Notes: generated by a model not told the origin, from the letters alone. A stretch of DNA of 64,000 bases from Rhizobium sp. BK316 (GCF_014193695.1 NZ_JACHZR010000001.1:409309-473308); one strand, 5' to 3'; shown: positions 35,785 to 45,578, counted from the first letter of the stretch. Translations and numbers: made by a program.

Positions 35785-35809
35785 TTGTGCTGATTGCTAA
35801 TCAACACAA
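35785..35809. promoter_or_regulatory. Near-perfect 25-bp dyad before the SDR gene
   Basis: The arms are TTGTG-C-TGATT and AATCA-A-CACAA around GCT, so 10 of 11 positions pair. It sits 14 bp upstream of the SDR start, next to its AAGGAG site. It could be an operator or a leader hairpin. Confidence 0.55.
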
Positions 35810-35833
35810 TGCCCCCAGGCCAATGCGAACTGC

Positions 35834-35867
35834 TGCCTATTTCTCCAAACGAATTGCCTATTTATCC
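35834..35867. promoter_or_regulatory. Direct repeats in the SDR/AraC spacer
   Basis: TGCCTATTTCTCC (35834-35846) and TGCCTATTTATCC (35855-35867) match at 12 of 13 bases and are 21 bp apart, two helix turns. This is the layout of AraC-family binding sites. The adjacent AraC-type protein is the likely binder. Confidence 0.55.
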
Positions 35868-35991
35868 GAAACCGAAGCGTCGCATCGTCCTGCGCGCTTG
35901 CGATATGGCTCAAATGCTTGCTAATCTGGCGTCATTCAAGGCAGGCAGACAATCTCAACTTGCCTTTTTCTCCATTGCTGTAGGAGTTCTG

Positions 35992-36879
35992 ATGAGTTTG
36001 CTGGAGATCGTCCGCCGTCATGCAGACATCAACGTCGATCGCTTCGGACTGGCAGCAACTCCGATCCCCGGTCTGACGGCTATCCGCGCCCTGAACCCAA
36101 GCGAAATCCAGTTTGCGATCAACAGGCCTCTGGTTGCACTGGTTCTACAGGGGCGAAAGAGAGTGAGCATCGGGCCGGAAACGTTCGACTTCGGCGCAGG
36201 TGATAGCCTCCTGATCACCGCTGACGTCCCCACGGTGAGCCAGATCACAACGGCACGCCGCATTGCTCCCTATTATTCTCTCGTTCTCGAACTCGACCTC
36301 GCCCTGATCCGCGAACTGGGTTCGGAAATTGGCCCAATGACAGTTTCGACCTCGAAACCCGTTAACGTAGACCCGACGGAAACTGAGGTCGCGGACATCG
36401 CCGCCAAGCTCATGGGCCTCATCGATCGGCCCTCAGTCATGCCGATCCTGGCGAGGCAGCATCTAAGGGAGATGCACTTCTGGCTGATGACCGGCAAGCA
36501 CGGCGCCTCAATCCGGGCGCTCGGTCAGACAGATGGCCACGCGGAGAGAATTGGGCGTGCCGTTGCCGTCATCCGCGAAGATTTCGCTCGTCCCTTACGA
36601 GTGAATGAACTTGCCGAGACGGCGGGCATGAGCCTTTCGTCATTTCATCAGCATTTCCGCACAGTGACCACATTGTCACCACTTCAGTTCCAGAAGCAGT
36701 TGCGCCTGATCGAGGCGCGAAGGCAGATGATCTCGGAAGGCGTTCCGGCCAGCTCGGCTGCGTATTCCGTCGGCTATGAGAGCGTCACGCAGTTCACCAG
36801 GGAATATGCCCGCCAGTTTGGGGCACCGCCCGTTCGTGATCTCAAGGCGTTGCTGGAAAATGGCGTAACCGCTGCGTGA
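35992..36879 (+). CDS. AraC-family transcriptional regulator (YqhC-like)
   Basis: A 295-residue regulator with an N-terminal AraC_N cupin-like domain (RPLVALVLQGRKRVSIG, GDSLLITADVPTVSQI) and a C-terminal pair of helix-turn-helix motifs (RVNELAETAGMSLSSFHQHF and AYSVGYESVTQFTREYARQF). This architecture is that of the YqhC group, which control aldehyde reductases in E. coli. The start at 35992 has TAGGAG six bases upstream and gives the usual family length; the frame extends to 35794 but would cross the direct repeats. Confidence 0.88.
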   Translation: MSLLEIVRRHADINVDRFGLAATPIPGLTAIRALNPSEIQFAINRPLVALVLQGRKRVSIGPETFDFGAGDSLLITADVPTVSQITTARRIAPYYSLVLELDLALIRELGSEIGPMTVSTSKPVNVDPTETEVADIAAKLMGLIDRPSVMPILARQHLREMHFWLMTGKHGASIRALGQTDGHAERIGRAVAVIREDFARPLRVNELAETAGMSLSSFHQHFRTVTTLSPLQFQKQLRLIEARRQMISEGVPASSAAYSVGYESVTQFTREYARQFGAPPVRDLKALLENGVTAA

Positions 36880-36920
36880 ATTTGACAAGACAAGCTTTTG
36901 TTCATCGTCCCGGCGCTTCC

Positions 36921-38396
36921 TTAAGCCCGGGCAAACAACGGCAGATTGGCTTCAGCCATCAGGTGGCAAGCGGCAAAAACCTCCCCCACGCCAATCAGTA
37001 CGGGCCGGTCGAGGCCGATTTCCGCCATGGCCGAAGAAAGGCCGTCCAAACTGCCGGCCCAGCGCCGCTCGTCGGCATTGGCAACAGAACTGACGATCAC
37101 AACAGGCGTTCGTGCATCGAGACCAGCCTCGATCAGCCTGTTCTGGATTGCTCCGGCTGTCCGTCCACCCATGTAGAAGATCGTCGTTTTTCTTGTGTCT
37201 GCGATAGCCTGCCAATCGATCGTCTCGGGCAGGTTGCCATGACGCGAATGGCCGGTGACGAACTGTACGGCTTGCGCGTGATCGCGATGGGTAAGCGAAA
37301 CGCCGAGCCGTGACGCCATGGCGCTTGCGGCCGTGATGCCGGGTATGACTTCGACCGGGATATTATGCTGCTTCAGATAGGCGATTTCCTCTCCGGCGCG
37401 GCCAAAGATCATCGGATCGCCGGATTTCAGCCGCGCGACATTCTTGCCGGCCTTGGCGAAGGTGAGCATCATTTCGTTGATATCCTCCTGCCGGCAACTT
37501 GTTCGGCCGCCGCGCTTGCCGACGAGCAGACGTTTTGCCTCGCGCCGCGCAAGTTCGAGAACCTCGTCCGACACGAGATCATCGAACAGGATGACATCGG
37601 CCGCCTGTAATGCCCGCACTGCCTTCAGCGTCAGATATTCCGCATCGCCGGGACCGGCGCCGACGAGCGTTACTCGTCCAACGGGGCGTGTCGGAGCTGG
37701 CCGTTTCATATCGACAAGCAGATCGCGTACGCACGCTTCAGTCGGCGCAGTTGCAAAGGCACGATCGACGAAATGCTCCCAGAAGGCGCGACGCTCTGCT
37801 CCGGGTTTGAGACGAAGGGCAATCTCCTCACGCAGCGATTGGGCGAGGGCCGCCCAGGATTTGAGCGATGCCGGCAGCAGCGTTTCGATGCGGCGGCGAA
37901 TGGCCTGCGCGAGGATGGGGGCTGCGCCATCCGTCGAGATCGATACCACGACGGGCGAGCGGTTGACGATGGAGCCGAACTGGAACTGGCAGAAAGCCGG
38001 CTTGTCGATCACGTTGACCGGAACCCCGGCCCGCTGCGCGGCCTCGAAAAATAGCCTGGCCTCGGTCTCGTCATCGCAGTCGGCCACGGCAATGGCTGCC
38101 CCCGCAAATGCATCCTCGTGCCATGCTGCGGGGCGATGGATGAGTGCGCCTTTCGGATGCGCGGATCCTTGTTCGACGAGAGCCGCACAGGCCTCGCCGA
38201 GCTGTTCAGCATAGATCTCGACCTTCGCGCCGCAGGCAGCGAGCAGTTCCGCTTTCCAGGCGCAGGCGTCCGAGCCGCCGGCGACAATGACCCGCTGTCC
38301 GGCGAGCGACCAGAAAACCGGCAGTTTGGCGAGCGGTGCCATGCGGGCCGGCGTCCGCTCGGCAATCTCATTCGGCAGCGTCTGCAACACAGGCAT
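36921..38396 (-). CDS. cysG: Siroheme synthase, two-domain (CysG type)
   Basis: A 491-residue bifunctional enzyme that makes siroheme for nitrite reductase. Residues 1 to about 210 are the precorrin-2 dehydrogenase/ferrochelatase part, with PVFWSLAGQRVIVAGG at the nucleotide site. From about 225 the uroporphyrinogen-III methyltransferase begins, with VTLVGAGPGDAEYLTLKA, and continues with LKSGDPMIFGRAGEE and GITAASAMASRLGVSLTHRD. It is the last gene of the nitrate operon. The start at 38396 has an AGGGGG site and overlaps the nasA stop by 29 bp; an ATG at 38342 is the alternative. Confidence 0.92.
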   Translation of the reverse strand: MPVLQTLPNEIAERTPARMAPLAKLPVFWSLAGQRVIVAGGSDACAWKAELLAACGAKVEIYAEQLGEACAALVEQGSAHPKGALIHRPAAWHEDAFAGAAIAVADCDDETEARLFFEAAQRAGVPVNVIDKPAFCQFQFGSIVNRSPVVVSISTDGAAPILAQAIRRRIETLLPASLKSWAALAQSLREEIALRLKPGAERRAFWEHFVDRAFATAPTEACVRDLLVDMKRPAPTRPVGRVTLVGAGPGDAEYLTLKAVRALQAADVILFDDLVSDEVLELARREAKRLLVGKRGGRTSCRQEDINEMMLTFAKAGKNVARLKSGDPMIFGRAGEEIAYLKQHNIPVEVIPGITAASAMASRLGVSLTHRDHAQAVQFVTGHSRHGNLPETIDWQAIADTRKTTIFYMGGRTAGAIQNRLIEAGLDARTPVVIVSSVANADERRWAGSLDGLSSAMAEIGLDRPVLIGVGEVFAACHLMAEANLPLFARA

Positions 38397-41028
38397 TGAT
38401 GATCCCCCTGATTTCGGCGCGGCAGGAACCGCAATTGGTACCGGCCTTGATTTCGCTGCCGATCGCCTCGACGCTGCGGCAGCCGGAGCGCACGGCGGCA
38501 ACGATCTGGTTGACGCCGACGCTGAAGCAGGAACAGACCGTCGCGCCCGGATCCGGCATGTCAGCACCCGGGCGGCCGGCGATGATCGCAAAGCGGCGGC
38601 GCAGGTTGCGGTGGTCGGCGGTCAGCTGCGACACCGCCCAATTGCGGGCGACGGCAACCGGTTCTCTCGCAAGGAAGAGCGCGGCAAGCAGCTTCCCTCC
38701 ATCGAAGAAGGCAAGGCGCCGGTCACCGGATTGACGGTCGGCATAACCTATTGGTTCGACATGGTCAGGGATGGCGAAGGTCTGGCGGCACCATGCCGTC
38801 CAATCTTCGAGTTTGTTGTTGAAAGCGAGTTCCAGCCTCCAGCCACCATCCGCCTTTGCAAGTGCCCAATAGTCCGCATCGGGAGCCTCGGGCCTCGCCA
38901 TGCTAACGGCAAAGCCATAATAGTCTGCGCGATAACGGCTGACAGCGACGGCGACATTCTTGGAGGCGGGCTGACCCGAAACGGTATCGGTCGCCGGCTT
39001 TACGACAGCGCCGATGCGTCCCTTTGCGGAATTCTGGTCGCTCCAGTGCATCGGCACGAAGACGCTGCCGCGTGCCTGCCGGTCAGTTACAAGTGCGCGG
39101 ATGACGGCCTTTCCGTAGGCGCTTTCGACCTGGACCAAGGCGGCATCGGCTATGCCGAGTTCCATCGCATCGCGCGGATGGATTTCCGCGAAGGGTTCGG
39201 CAATGTGGGATGATAGCCGCGCGCTCTTCCCCGTGCGCGTCATTGTGTGCCACTGGTCGCGGATACGGCCGGTGTTCAGCGTAAAGGGATAGGCGCCATC
39301 TGTTTTGTCGGTTGCCGGCGCCTCAACGGCTATGAAGCGCGCCTTGCGATCGGGATGGAAAAAACCACCTTCGGCGAAGAACCGCGTTTCTTGGCTGTCC
39401 GTCCCGGAAGGCTGAGGCCACTGGAACGGTTTCAACGCGTCATATGCCGGAGTACGCGTTTCGGCGTAGGCGCCGATATCGAAGTCGCGGCTGCCGTCAT
39501 TCTCGAAGGCGGAAAGGGCCGCGTGTTCGGCAAAGATGTCCGCCGGCGATGGATAATCGAAGGCGTCGGCAAAACCCATCCTGCGTCCGACTTCTGCCAA
39601 CTGCCACCAGTCGGCACGTGCTTCTCCCGGCAAATCGAGAAAGGGGCGCTGCCTGGATATGCGACGCTCCGAATTGGTGACCGTACCATCCTTCTCGCCC
39701 CAGCCGAGCGATGGCAGGAGCACATGTGCGTGCCGTGTCGTATCCGTCTTGTGCAGGATGTCGGACACGACGACGAAGGGGCAGGCAGCAATCGCCGCCT
39801 CGACCCTGGTGGTATCGGGCAGGGAAACGACGGGATTGGTCGCCATGATCCAGAGTGCCTTGACGCGTCCCTCCTCGACGGCGCGGAACAAGTCGACGGC
39901 TTTGAGGCCGGGCCTTGCGGCAATGTCGGGCGCATTCCAGAAGCGCTGCACCCGGTCGCGATCATCAGCGCTTTCGATCGCCATGTGAGCGGCCAGCATA
40001 TTCGCGAGCCCGCCGACCTCGCGCCCGCCCATGGCATTCGGCTGGCCCGTCAGCGAAAACGGCCCCATGCCGGGTCGGCCGATGCGCCCCGTCGCCAGGT
40101 GGCAATTGATGATGGCGTTGACCTTGTCGGTGCCGGAAACGGACTGATTGACGCCCTGGCTGTAGCAGGTAACGACCTTCTCCGTCGTCTCGAACAGCCG
40201 GAAGAATTCCCTCACCTGCATGGCCGGCAGACCGGTGCGCTCAAGCAGGTCGTCTAAAGTCAGCGCGGCGGCAGCGGCAAAGGCTGTACCAAAACCTTCC
40301 GTATAGGCGCCGATATAGTTCTGGTCGATCGCGGGGCCTGCCGCGAGATGGGCGAGCAGCCCCATGAAGAGCGCCACGTCGCCATCGGGCCGGATGGCGA
40401 GATGCAGGTCGGCGATATCGCACGTCATCGTCCGGCGCGGATCGATGACGACGATCTTCAGGCCCGGCCGGGCTGCCTTGGCGGCAGCGAGCCGCTGGTA
40501 GATGACGGGATGGCACCAGGCAAGGTTGGAGCCGGTCAGTATGACGAGATCGGCAAGTTCAATATCTTCATAGAGGCCCGGCACCGTATCCGAACCGAAA
40601 GCGCGCCGGTGACCGGCGACTGAGGAAGACATGCAGAGACGGGAATTCGTGTCTATATTGGCCGAGCCGATGAAGCCTTTCATCAGCTTGTTGGCGACGT
40701 AGTAATCCTCGGTCAGAAGCTGACCCGAGACATAAAAAGCGACGGCCTCAGGGCCGTGTTCGGCAATGGTCTCGGAAAACCTGCTGGCGACGAGATCGAG
40801 CGCCTCATCCCAGCTTGCCTGTCTGCCATTGATCTCAGGGTGGAGGAGGCGGCCATCGAGATCGATCGTTTCGGCAAGCGCCGAACCCTTCGAACAGAGC
40901 CGGCCGAAATTGGCCGGATGTTCCGGATCTCCCTTCACGGTCACCGTACCTGCCTCGTCCACACGGGCGATCACACCGCAGCCGACGCCGCAATAGGGAC
41001 AGGTGGTCTTGACCTCCGCTCCCATCAT
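38368..41028 (-). CDS. nasA: Assimilatory nitrate reductase catalytic subunit
   Basis: An 886-residue molybdopterin enzyme that reduces nitrate to nitrite in the cytoplasm. The N-terminal [4Fe-4S] site is C10, C13, C17 and C45 (CPYCGVGCGV then RLCSKG). The molybdopterin domain follows with GSNLAWCHPVIYQRL and the active-site region CYSQGVNQSVSGTDK. The C-terminus carries a BFD-like [2Fe-2S] domain, TVCSCFSVGVNQIV and GTNCGSCRAEIRGI, as in many bacterial NasA proteins. That domain can take electrons without a separate reductase subunit. The start overlaps nirD by 4 bp. Confidence 0.95.
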   Translation of the reverse strand: MMGAEVKTTCPYCGVGCGVIARVDEAGTVTVKGDPEHPANFGRLCSKGSALAETIDLDGRLLHPEINGRQASWDEALDLVASRFSETIAEHGPEAVAFYVSGQLLTEDYYVANKLMKGFIGSANIDTNSRLCMSSSVAGHRRAFGSDTVPGLYEDIELADLVILTGSNLAWCHPVIYQRLAAAKAARPGLKIVVIDPRRTMTCDIADLHLAIRPDGDVALFMGLLAHLAAGPAIDQNYIGAYTEGFGTAFAAAAALTLDDLLERTGLPAMQVREFFRLFETTEKVVTCYSQGVNQSVSGTDKVNAIINCHLATGRIGRPGMGPFSLTGQPNAMGGREVGGLANMLAAHMAIESADDRDRVQRFWNAPDIAARPGLKAVDLFRAVEEGRVKALWIMATNPVVSLPDTTRVEAAIAACPFVVVSDILHKTDTTRHAHVLLPSLGWGEKDGTVTNSERRISRQRPFLDLPGEARADWWQLAEVGRRMGFADAFDYPSPADIFAEHAALSAFENDGSRDFDIGAYAETRTPAYDALKPFQWPQPSGTDSQETRFFAEGGFFHPDRKARFIAVEAPATDKTDGAYPFTLNTGRIRDQWHTMTRTGKSARLSSHIAEPFAEIHPRDAMELGIADAALVQVESAYGKAVIRALVTDRQARGSVFVPMHWSDQNSAKGRIGAVVKPATDTVSGQPASKNVAVAVSRYRADYYGFAVSMARPEAPDADYWALAKADGGWRLELAFNNKLEDWTAWCRQTFAIPDHVEPIGYADRQSGDRRLAFFDGGKLLAALFLAREPVAVARNWAVSQLTADHRNLRRRFAIIAGRPGADMPDPGATVCSCFSVGVNQIVAAVRSGCRSVEAIGSEIKAGTNCGSCRAEIRGIINACVADAAE

Positions 41029-41354
41029 TCGGCCGCCATGACAAGGCTTTCGAGCGCGATATAGAGCGTGCCGCCCTCGTTCTTGAGGGGGATCGTGCGC
41101 ACCGCGCCGTCATCGGCCCCGAGGGCTTTGCCGGTCTCCAGCGAGATCACCCAATTGTGCAGCGGGCAGGTGACGGCATTGCCATGCACAATGCCTTCGG
41201 AAAGCGGCCCCCCCTTGTGTGGGCAGCGGTTTTCGATTGCATAGACTTCTTCCTCGCTGGTGCGGAAGACAGCGATGTTCATATGCGGGGTCTTCACGCA
41301 GCGCGAGCCGCGCAGCGGAATATCGGAGATATCGCCGATCGGGTGCCAGTTCAT
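41025..41354 (-). CDS. nirD: Nitrite reductase small subunit
   Basis: A 109-residue Rieske-type protein, the small subunit of NADH-dependent assimilatory nitrite reductase. Two Cys-X-His style motifs are visible, C44/H46 in RCPHKGGPLSEG and C63/H66 in CPLHNW, so unlike some NirD proteins it may still bind a [2Fe-2S] cluster. It is 11 bp after nirB and has GAGGAGA upstream. Confidence 0.94.
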   Translation of the reverse strand: MNWHPIGDISDIPLRGSRCVKTPHMNIAVFRTSEEEVYAIENRCPHKGGPLSEGIVHGNAVTCPLHNWVISLETGKALGADDGAVRTIPLKNEGGTLYIALESLVMAAE

Positions 41355-41365
41355 GATGGTTCTCC

Positions 41366-43816
41366 TCACTCGGCTGCCTGACTGAAACCGATGGTCGCCA
41401 TCGGCCGGAACTCATGCTTGTCCTTGCCGGAGACACGCTCCGACCAAGGGTCGACCTGCGCAAATTTCTGGGAAAAGACGAAGCGCTCGTAATAGGCCTG
41501 GCGCTTGTCATGGTCCTCCATGATCTGCCGGCGGATCTCGTCGAGGCCGATGCGCTTGGCCCATTTGTAGATGCGTTCGAGATAGCGGCCTTGCTCTCGG
41601 TACATCTGTGTCAACGCCACGATATGTTCGAGCGCTTCGTCCTCGGTCTTCACGAGGCCGAGCACCTCGGTGCCCTTGATATCGAGACCTGCGGCGCCAG
41701 CGAAATGGATCTCGAAACCGGAGTCTACGCAGATGACGCCGATATCCTTGCAGGTCGCCTCGGCACAGTTTCGCGGACATCCGGAGACTGCCATCTTCAG
41801 TTTGGCCGGCGTCCAGGAGCCCCACATGAATTTCTCGATGCGGATGCCGAGACCGGTGGAATCCTGCGTGCCGAAGCGGCACCAGTCGGAGCCGACGCAG
41901 GTCTTTACCGTGCGCAGGCCCTTGGCATAGGCCTGGCCGGAGACGAAGCCGGCTTTGCCGAGATCGGCCCAGACGGCCGGCAGGTCTTCCTTCTCGACGC
42001 CGAGCAGGTCGATGCGCTGCCCGCCGGTCACTTTGACCATCGGGATCGCGAACTTGTCGACCACGTCGGCGATGGCGCGTAGTTCGCCGGAATTGGTCAC
42101 TCCGCCCCACATGCGCGGCACGACGGAGTAGGTGCCGTCCTTCTGGATATTGGCGTGGACGCGCTCGTTGATGAAGCGCGACTGGTAGTCGTCGGCATAT
42201 TCGTCCGGCCAGTCGCAAACGAGGTAATAGTTCAGCGCCGGACGACATTTGGCACAGCCGCCGGATGTCTTCCATTCCAGTTCCTGCATGACGGCGGGAA
42301 TGGTTTTCAGCTTCTTTGCCTTGATGAGGCGGCGCACATCGTCATGGCCGAGCTCGGTGCAGGTGCACATCGGCTGGACGGCCTTCGGATTATAGGCGTC
42401 GCCGAGCGTCAGCGACATGAGCTGCTCGACAAGGCCGGTGCAGGAGCCGCAGGAGGCGGATGCCTTTGTATGGGCACGCACGTCATCGAGCGATGTCAGC
42501 CCCTTGGCCGTGATCGTGGACGTGATCTTGCCCTTGCATACGCCGTTGCAGCCGCAGATTTCCGCATCATCCGGCAAGGCTGCAACGGCCGCCATAGGGT
42601 CCAGCGGGGACCCTCCCTGATAGGCCTGGCCGAAGATCAAGGTGTCGCGCATCTCAGAGATGTCGACCGCCTTTTTCTTGAGATCGTTGAACCAGGCGCC
42701 GTCGGAGGTTTCGCCGTAAAGCACCGTGCCGATAATGCGGTTGTCCTTTAGCACCAAGCGCTTGTAGACGCCCGCGGTCGCATCACGCAGCACGATTTCC
42801 TGCCGGTCATCACCGTCGGCGAAATCACCCAGAGAATAGAGCTCGATGCCGGTGACCTTGAGCTTGGTCGGCGTGTCGGAATGCACGAAGCCCGGCTTGG
42901 TATCGCCCGCGAGATGGGCGGCTGCCACGCGGGCCATCTCGTAGAGCGGTGCGACAAGACCGTAGACCATGCCGCCGACTTCGGCGCACTCGCCGAGGGA
43001 GTAGATGTCACCATCGGAGGTCTGCATGCCGGCATCGACGACGATGCCACGATTGACGGCAAGCCCGGCGTCCTTGGCGAGATTGACGTTCGGCCGAATG
43101 CCGACCGCCATGACGACGAGCGTGGCCGGAATGATCGTGCCGTTGTCGAGCTCGACGCCTTCCACTTTGCCGTTGCCGATGATCTGCTTGGTGTTGGCCT
43201 TGCAGATGACCTTGATGCCGCGGTCCTCGACCGCCTTCTGTAAGAGGTAGCCTGCGGCGGGATCGAGCTGGCGCTCCATCAGCGTCGGCATGACGTGCAG
43301 CACGGTGACATCCATGCCGCGTTGTGCAAGGCCGGCGGCCGCTTCCAACCCGAGCAGGCCGCCGCCGATGACGATGGCCTTTTGCCGCGACTGGGCGGCG
43401 AGCAGCATGGCCTGCACGTCGTCGAGATCGCGATAAGTGATGACGCCGGGCAGATCCTTGCCGGGAACGGGAATGATGAACGGAACGGAGCCCGTGGCGA
43501 TGACGAGCTTGTCGTAGCTCTCGGTCACACCGTGATCCGACGTGACCGTCTTCCTGTCGCGGTCTATCGAAACGATCTTGTGGCCCTTGTAGAGGGTGAT
43601 GCCATGATCGATGTACCAGCCGTCGCCGTGGATGACGATCTGCTCGTAGGTCTTTTCGCCCGAGAGGACCGGCGAGAGCATGATGCGATCGTAATTGACG
43701 CGCGGCTCGGCGTTGAAGATCGTGACCTGATAGCGGCCCGGCGCCTGTTCGAAGAGGTGTTCCAGCATGCGCCCAGGCGCCATGCCGTTACCGATGATAA
43801 CGAGTTTTTCGGTCAT
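41366..43816 (-). CDS. nirB: Nitrite reductase [NAD(P)H] large subunit
   Basis: An 816-residue enzyme that reduces nitrite to ammonium. Residues 1-400 form an FAD/NAD-binding oxidoreductase (LVIIGNGMAPGRMLEH at the start and KAIVIGGGLLGLEAAAGL for NADH). A BFD-like [2Fe-2S] domain follows (CGCNGVCKGKI and ASCGSCTGLVEQLM). The C-terminal siroheme/[4Fe-4S] part has TCVGSDWCRFGTQDS and SGCPRNCAEATCKDIG, with the four Cys of the cluster. It lies 3 bp after the ATPase gene, so uptake and reduction are co-expressed. Confidence 0.96.
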   Translation of the reverse strand: MTEKLVIIGNGMAPGRMLEHLFEQAPGRYQVTIFNAEPRVNYDRIMLSPVLSGEKTYEQIVIHGDGWYIDHGITLYKGHKIVSIDRDRKTVTSDHGVTESYDKLVIATGSVPFIIPVPGKDLPGVITYRDLDDVQAMLLAAQSRQKAIVIGGGLLGLEAAAGLAQRGMDVTVLHVMPTLMERQLDPAAGYLLQKAVEDRGIKVICKANTKQIIGNGKVEGVELDNGTIIPATLVVMAVGIRPNVNLAKDAGLAVNRGIVVDAGMQTSDGDIYSLGECAEVGGMVYGLVAPLYEMARVAAAHLAGDTKPGFVHSDTPTKLKVTGIELYSLGDFADGDDRQEIVLRDATAGVYKRLVLKDNRIIGTVLYGETSDGAWFNDLKKKAVDISEMRDTLIFGQAYQGGSPLDPMAAVAALPDDAEICGCNGVCKGKITSTITAKGLTSLDDVRAHTKASASCGSCTGLVEQLMSLTLGDAYNPKAVQPMCTCTELGHDDVRRLIKAKKLKTIPAVMQELEWKTSGGCAKCRPALNYYLVCDWPDEYADDYQSRFINERVHANIQKDGTYSVVPRMWGGVTNSGELRAIADVVDKFAIPMVKVTGGQRIDLLGVEKEDLPAVWADLGKAGFVSGQAYAKGLRTVKTCVGSDWCRFGTQDSTGLGIRIEKFMWGSWTPAKLKMAVSGCPRNCAEATCKDIGVICVDSGFEIHFAGAAGLDIKGTEVLGLVKTEDEALEHIVALTQMYREQGRYLERIYKWAKRIGLDEIRRQIMEDHDKRQAYYERFVFSQKFAQVDPWSERVSGKDKHEFRPMATIGFSQAAE

Positions 43817-43819
43817 GGT

Positions 43820-44617
43820 TTACTCCGCGGCTTCGACGAAGCGGTGACGTTCGTAGAGGAACTTCAGCACGGCTTCGCGGCATTTGAGATAGGTTCGGTC
43901 GGAGGCGAGTTCGATCCGGTTGCGGGGACGGGCAATCGGCACGTCGAGCACTTCGCCGATGCGGGCTGCCGGCCCATTCGTCATCATCACGATGCGGTCG
44001 GAAAGCAGCACGGCCTCGTCGACGTCATGGGTGATCATGACCATTGTGTTGCCGAGCCGGGCGTGGATCTCCATCACGGCGTCCTGCAGATGCGCACGGG
44101 TCAGTGCGTCGAGCGCGCCGAAGGGCTCGTCGAGCAGCAGGATCTTCGGCTCCATCGAGAGTGCCCGGGCGATGCCGACGCGCTGCTTCATGCCGCCTGA
44201 TATTTCGGAGGGGCGTCTGTCTTTCGCATGAGCCATCTGCACGAGGTCGAGATTGGCCATGACCCAGTCGTGGCGCTCCGCCTTGCTCTTCTTATTGCTG
44301 AAGACCTTCGAGACGGCGAGATTGACGTTTTCATAGACCGTCAGCCAGGGCAGCAGCGAATGGTTCTGGAAGACGACGGCACGTTCGGGGCCGGGCTCGT
44401 TGACCTCACGGTTTTCGAGCAGCACGGCTCCCTTCGAGACAGGCGTCAGGCCGGCGATCAGGTTGAGGAGCGTGGACTTGCCGCAGCCGGAATGGCCGAT
44501 GATCGAGACGAATTCGCCCTTGTCGATGACGAGATTGATGTCCTTCAGGACCTCTGTACGGGCGCCGGCCCGGTCGAAATGCTTGTCGATATGGTCGAGC
44601 TTCAGATAGGCGTTCAT
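43820..44617 (-). CDS. nrtC: Nitrate ABC transporter ATPase
   Basis: A 265-residue ATPase of the nitrate/sulfonate/taurine class. Walker A GHSGCGKST (residues 41-49), Q-loop in VVFQNHSLLPWLTVYENV, signature ISGGMKQRVGIARAL and Walker B ILLLDEPFGALDAL are complete. It is shorter than cyanobacterial NrtC, which has an extra receptor-like domain, and in size is closer to NrtD or NasD. It energises the NrtB channel. Confidence 0.92.
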   Translation of the reverse strand: MNAYLKLDHIDKHFDRAGARTEVLKDINLVIDKGEFVSIIGHSGCGKSTLLNLIAGLTPVSKGAVLLENREVNEPGPERAVVFQNHSLLPWLTVYENVNLAVSKVFSNKKSKAERHDWVMANLDLVQMAHAKDRRPSEISGGMKQRVGIARALSMEPKILLLDEPFGALDALTRAHLQDAVMEIHARLGNTMVMITHDVDEAVLLSDRIVMMTNGPAARIGEVLDVPIARPRNRIELASDRTYLKCREAVLKFLYERHRFVEAAE

Positions 44618-44628
44618 GGTCGATCCCC

Positions 44629-45519
44629 TCAATTGGCCGAGGCGCCGCGCGTGACGAGTTTGCCGATGGCTGCCACGAGCTTGTCGAGGGCGAAGCCGAC
44701 GACGCCGATATAGGCCAGGGCCACGATGATGTCGGGCAGGCGGGAGGAGTTCCACGCATCCCAGATGAAGAAGCCGATGCCGACACCACCGGTCAGCATC
44801 TCGGCGGCGACGATCGCCAGCCATGACAGGCCGACGCCGATGCGCAGACCAGTGAAGATGTAGGGGGCTGCCGAGGGCAGCATGATCTTGAAGAAGAACT
44901 CGAACTGGTTGAGCCGCAGCACCTCGGCGACATTGCGATAGTCCTGCGGGATATTGCGCACGCCGACGGCGGTATTGATGATGACCGGCCAGATCGAGGT
45001 GATGAAGATCACGAAGATCGCCGAAGGATTGCTGTCCTGGAAGGCCGCGAGCGACAGCGGCAGCCAGGCAAGCGGCGGCACTGTACGCAGCACCTGGAAG
45101 ATCGGATCGAGGCCGCGCATCGCCCAGACCGACTGGCCGATAATCGCGCCGATGACGATGCCGGCTATGGCTGCAAGGCCGAAGCCATAGGCAACCCGCT
45201 GCAGCGAAACCAGCACGCGCCAGCCGAGACCGATATCCTGCGAGCCGTAGTTGAAGAAGGGATAGGCGATGAGATCATAGCTTTCCTGCCAGACCTGGTG
45301 CGGCGATGGCAGCGAGGCGTTCGGCGAAGAACAGAGGATCTGCCAGAGGCCGAGAATGATCGCGAGAACGATCAGCGGCGGCACGATATTGCGGGCGACG
45401 GCGATCGAAAGAAGCTGCAGATCGATCTTGCGCGCCGGCTTCTTTGCGAGATGGACGACATTGGCCGTTTTCGGCGCAACAATCGTCTTGATGGTTTCAT
45501 TCTTTGCAAGCGCTGACAT
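44629..45519 (-). CDS. nrtB: Nitrate ABC transporter permease
   Basis: A 296-residue inner-membrane protein with six helices after a basic N-terminus (KKPARKIDLQ). The loop DYRNVAEVLRLNQFEFFFKI is the EAA motif that contacts the ATPase, and TVPPLAWLPLSLAAF is typical of NrtB. The start at 45519 has AAGGAG upstream; a longer frame runs backward through nrtA without support. Confidence 0.94.
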   Translation of the reverse strand: MSALAKNETIKTIVAPKTANVVHLAKKPARKIDLQLLSIAVARNIVPPLIVLAIILGLWQILCSSPNASLPSPHQVWQESYDLIAYPFFNYGSQDIGLGWRVLVSLQRVAYGFGLAAIAGIVIGAIIGQSVWAMRGLDPIFQVLRTVPPLAWLPLSLAAFQDSNPSAIFVIFITSIWPVIINTAVGVRNIPQDYRNVAEVLRLNQFEFFFKIMLPSAAPYIFTGLRIGVGLSWLAIVAAEMLTGGVGIGFFIWDAWNSSRLPDIIVALAYIGVVGFALDKLVAAIGKLVTRGASAN

Positions 45520-45546
45520 GCGTTCGCTCCTTGATGGAATAAAAGG

Positions 45547-45569
45547 CCGGCGCGCGCCCCACGCGCCGG
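45547..45569 (-). other. Intercistronic hairpin between nrtA and nrtB
   Basis: A perfect 8-bp stem (CCGGCGCG / CGCGCCGG, 7-nt loop) starts 9 bp after the nrtA stop and is followed by CCTTTTATT on the minus strand. It may weakly terminate or protect the nrtA message so that receptor exceeds permease. Confidence 0.65.
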
Positions 45570-45578
45570 AGGCGGGGA

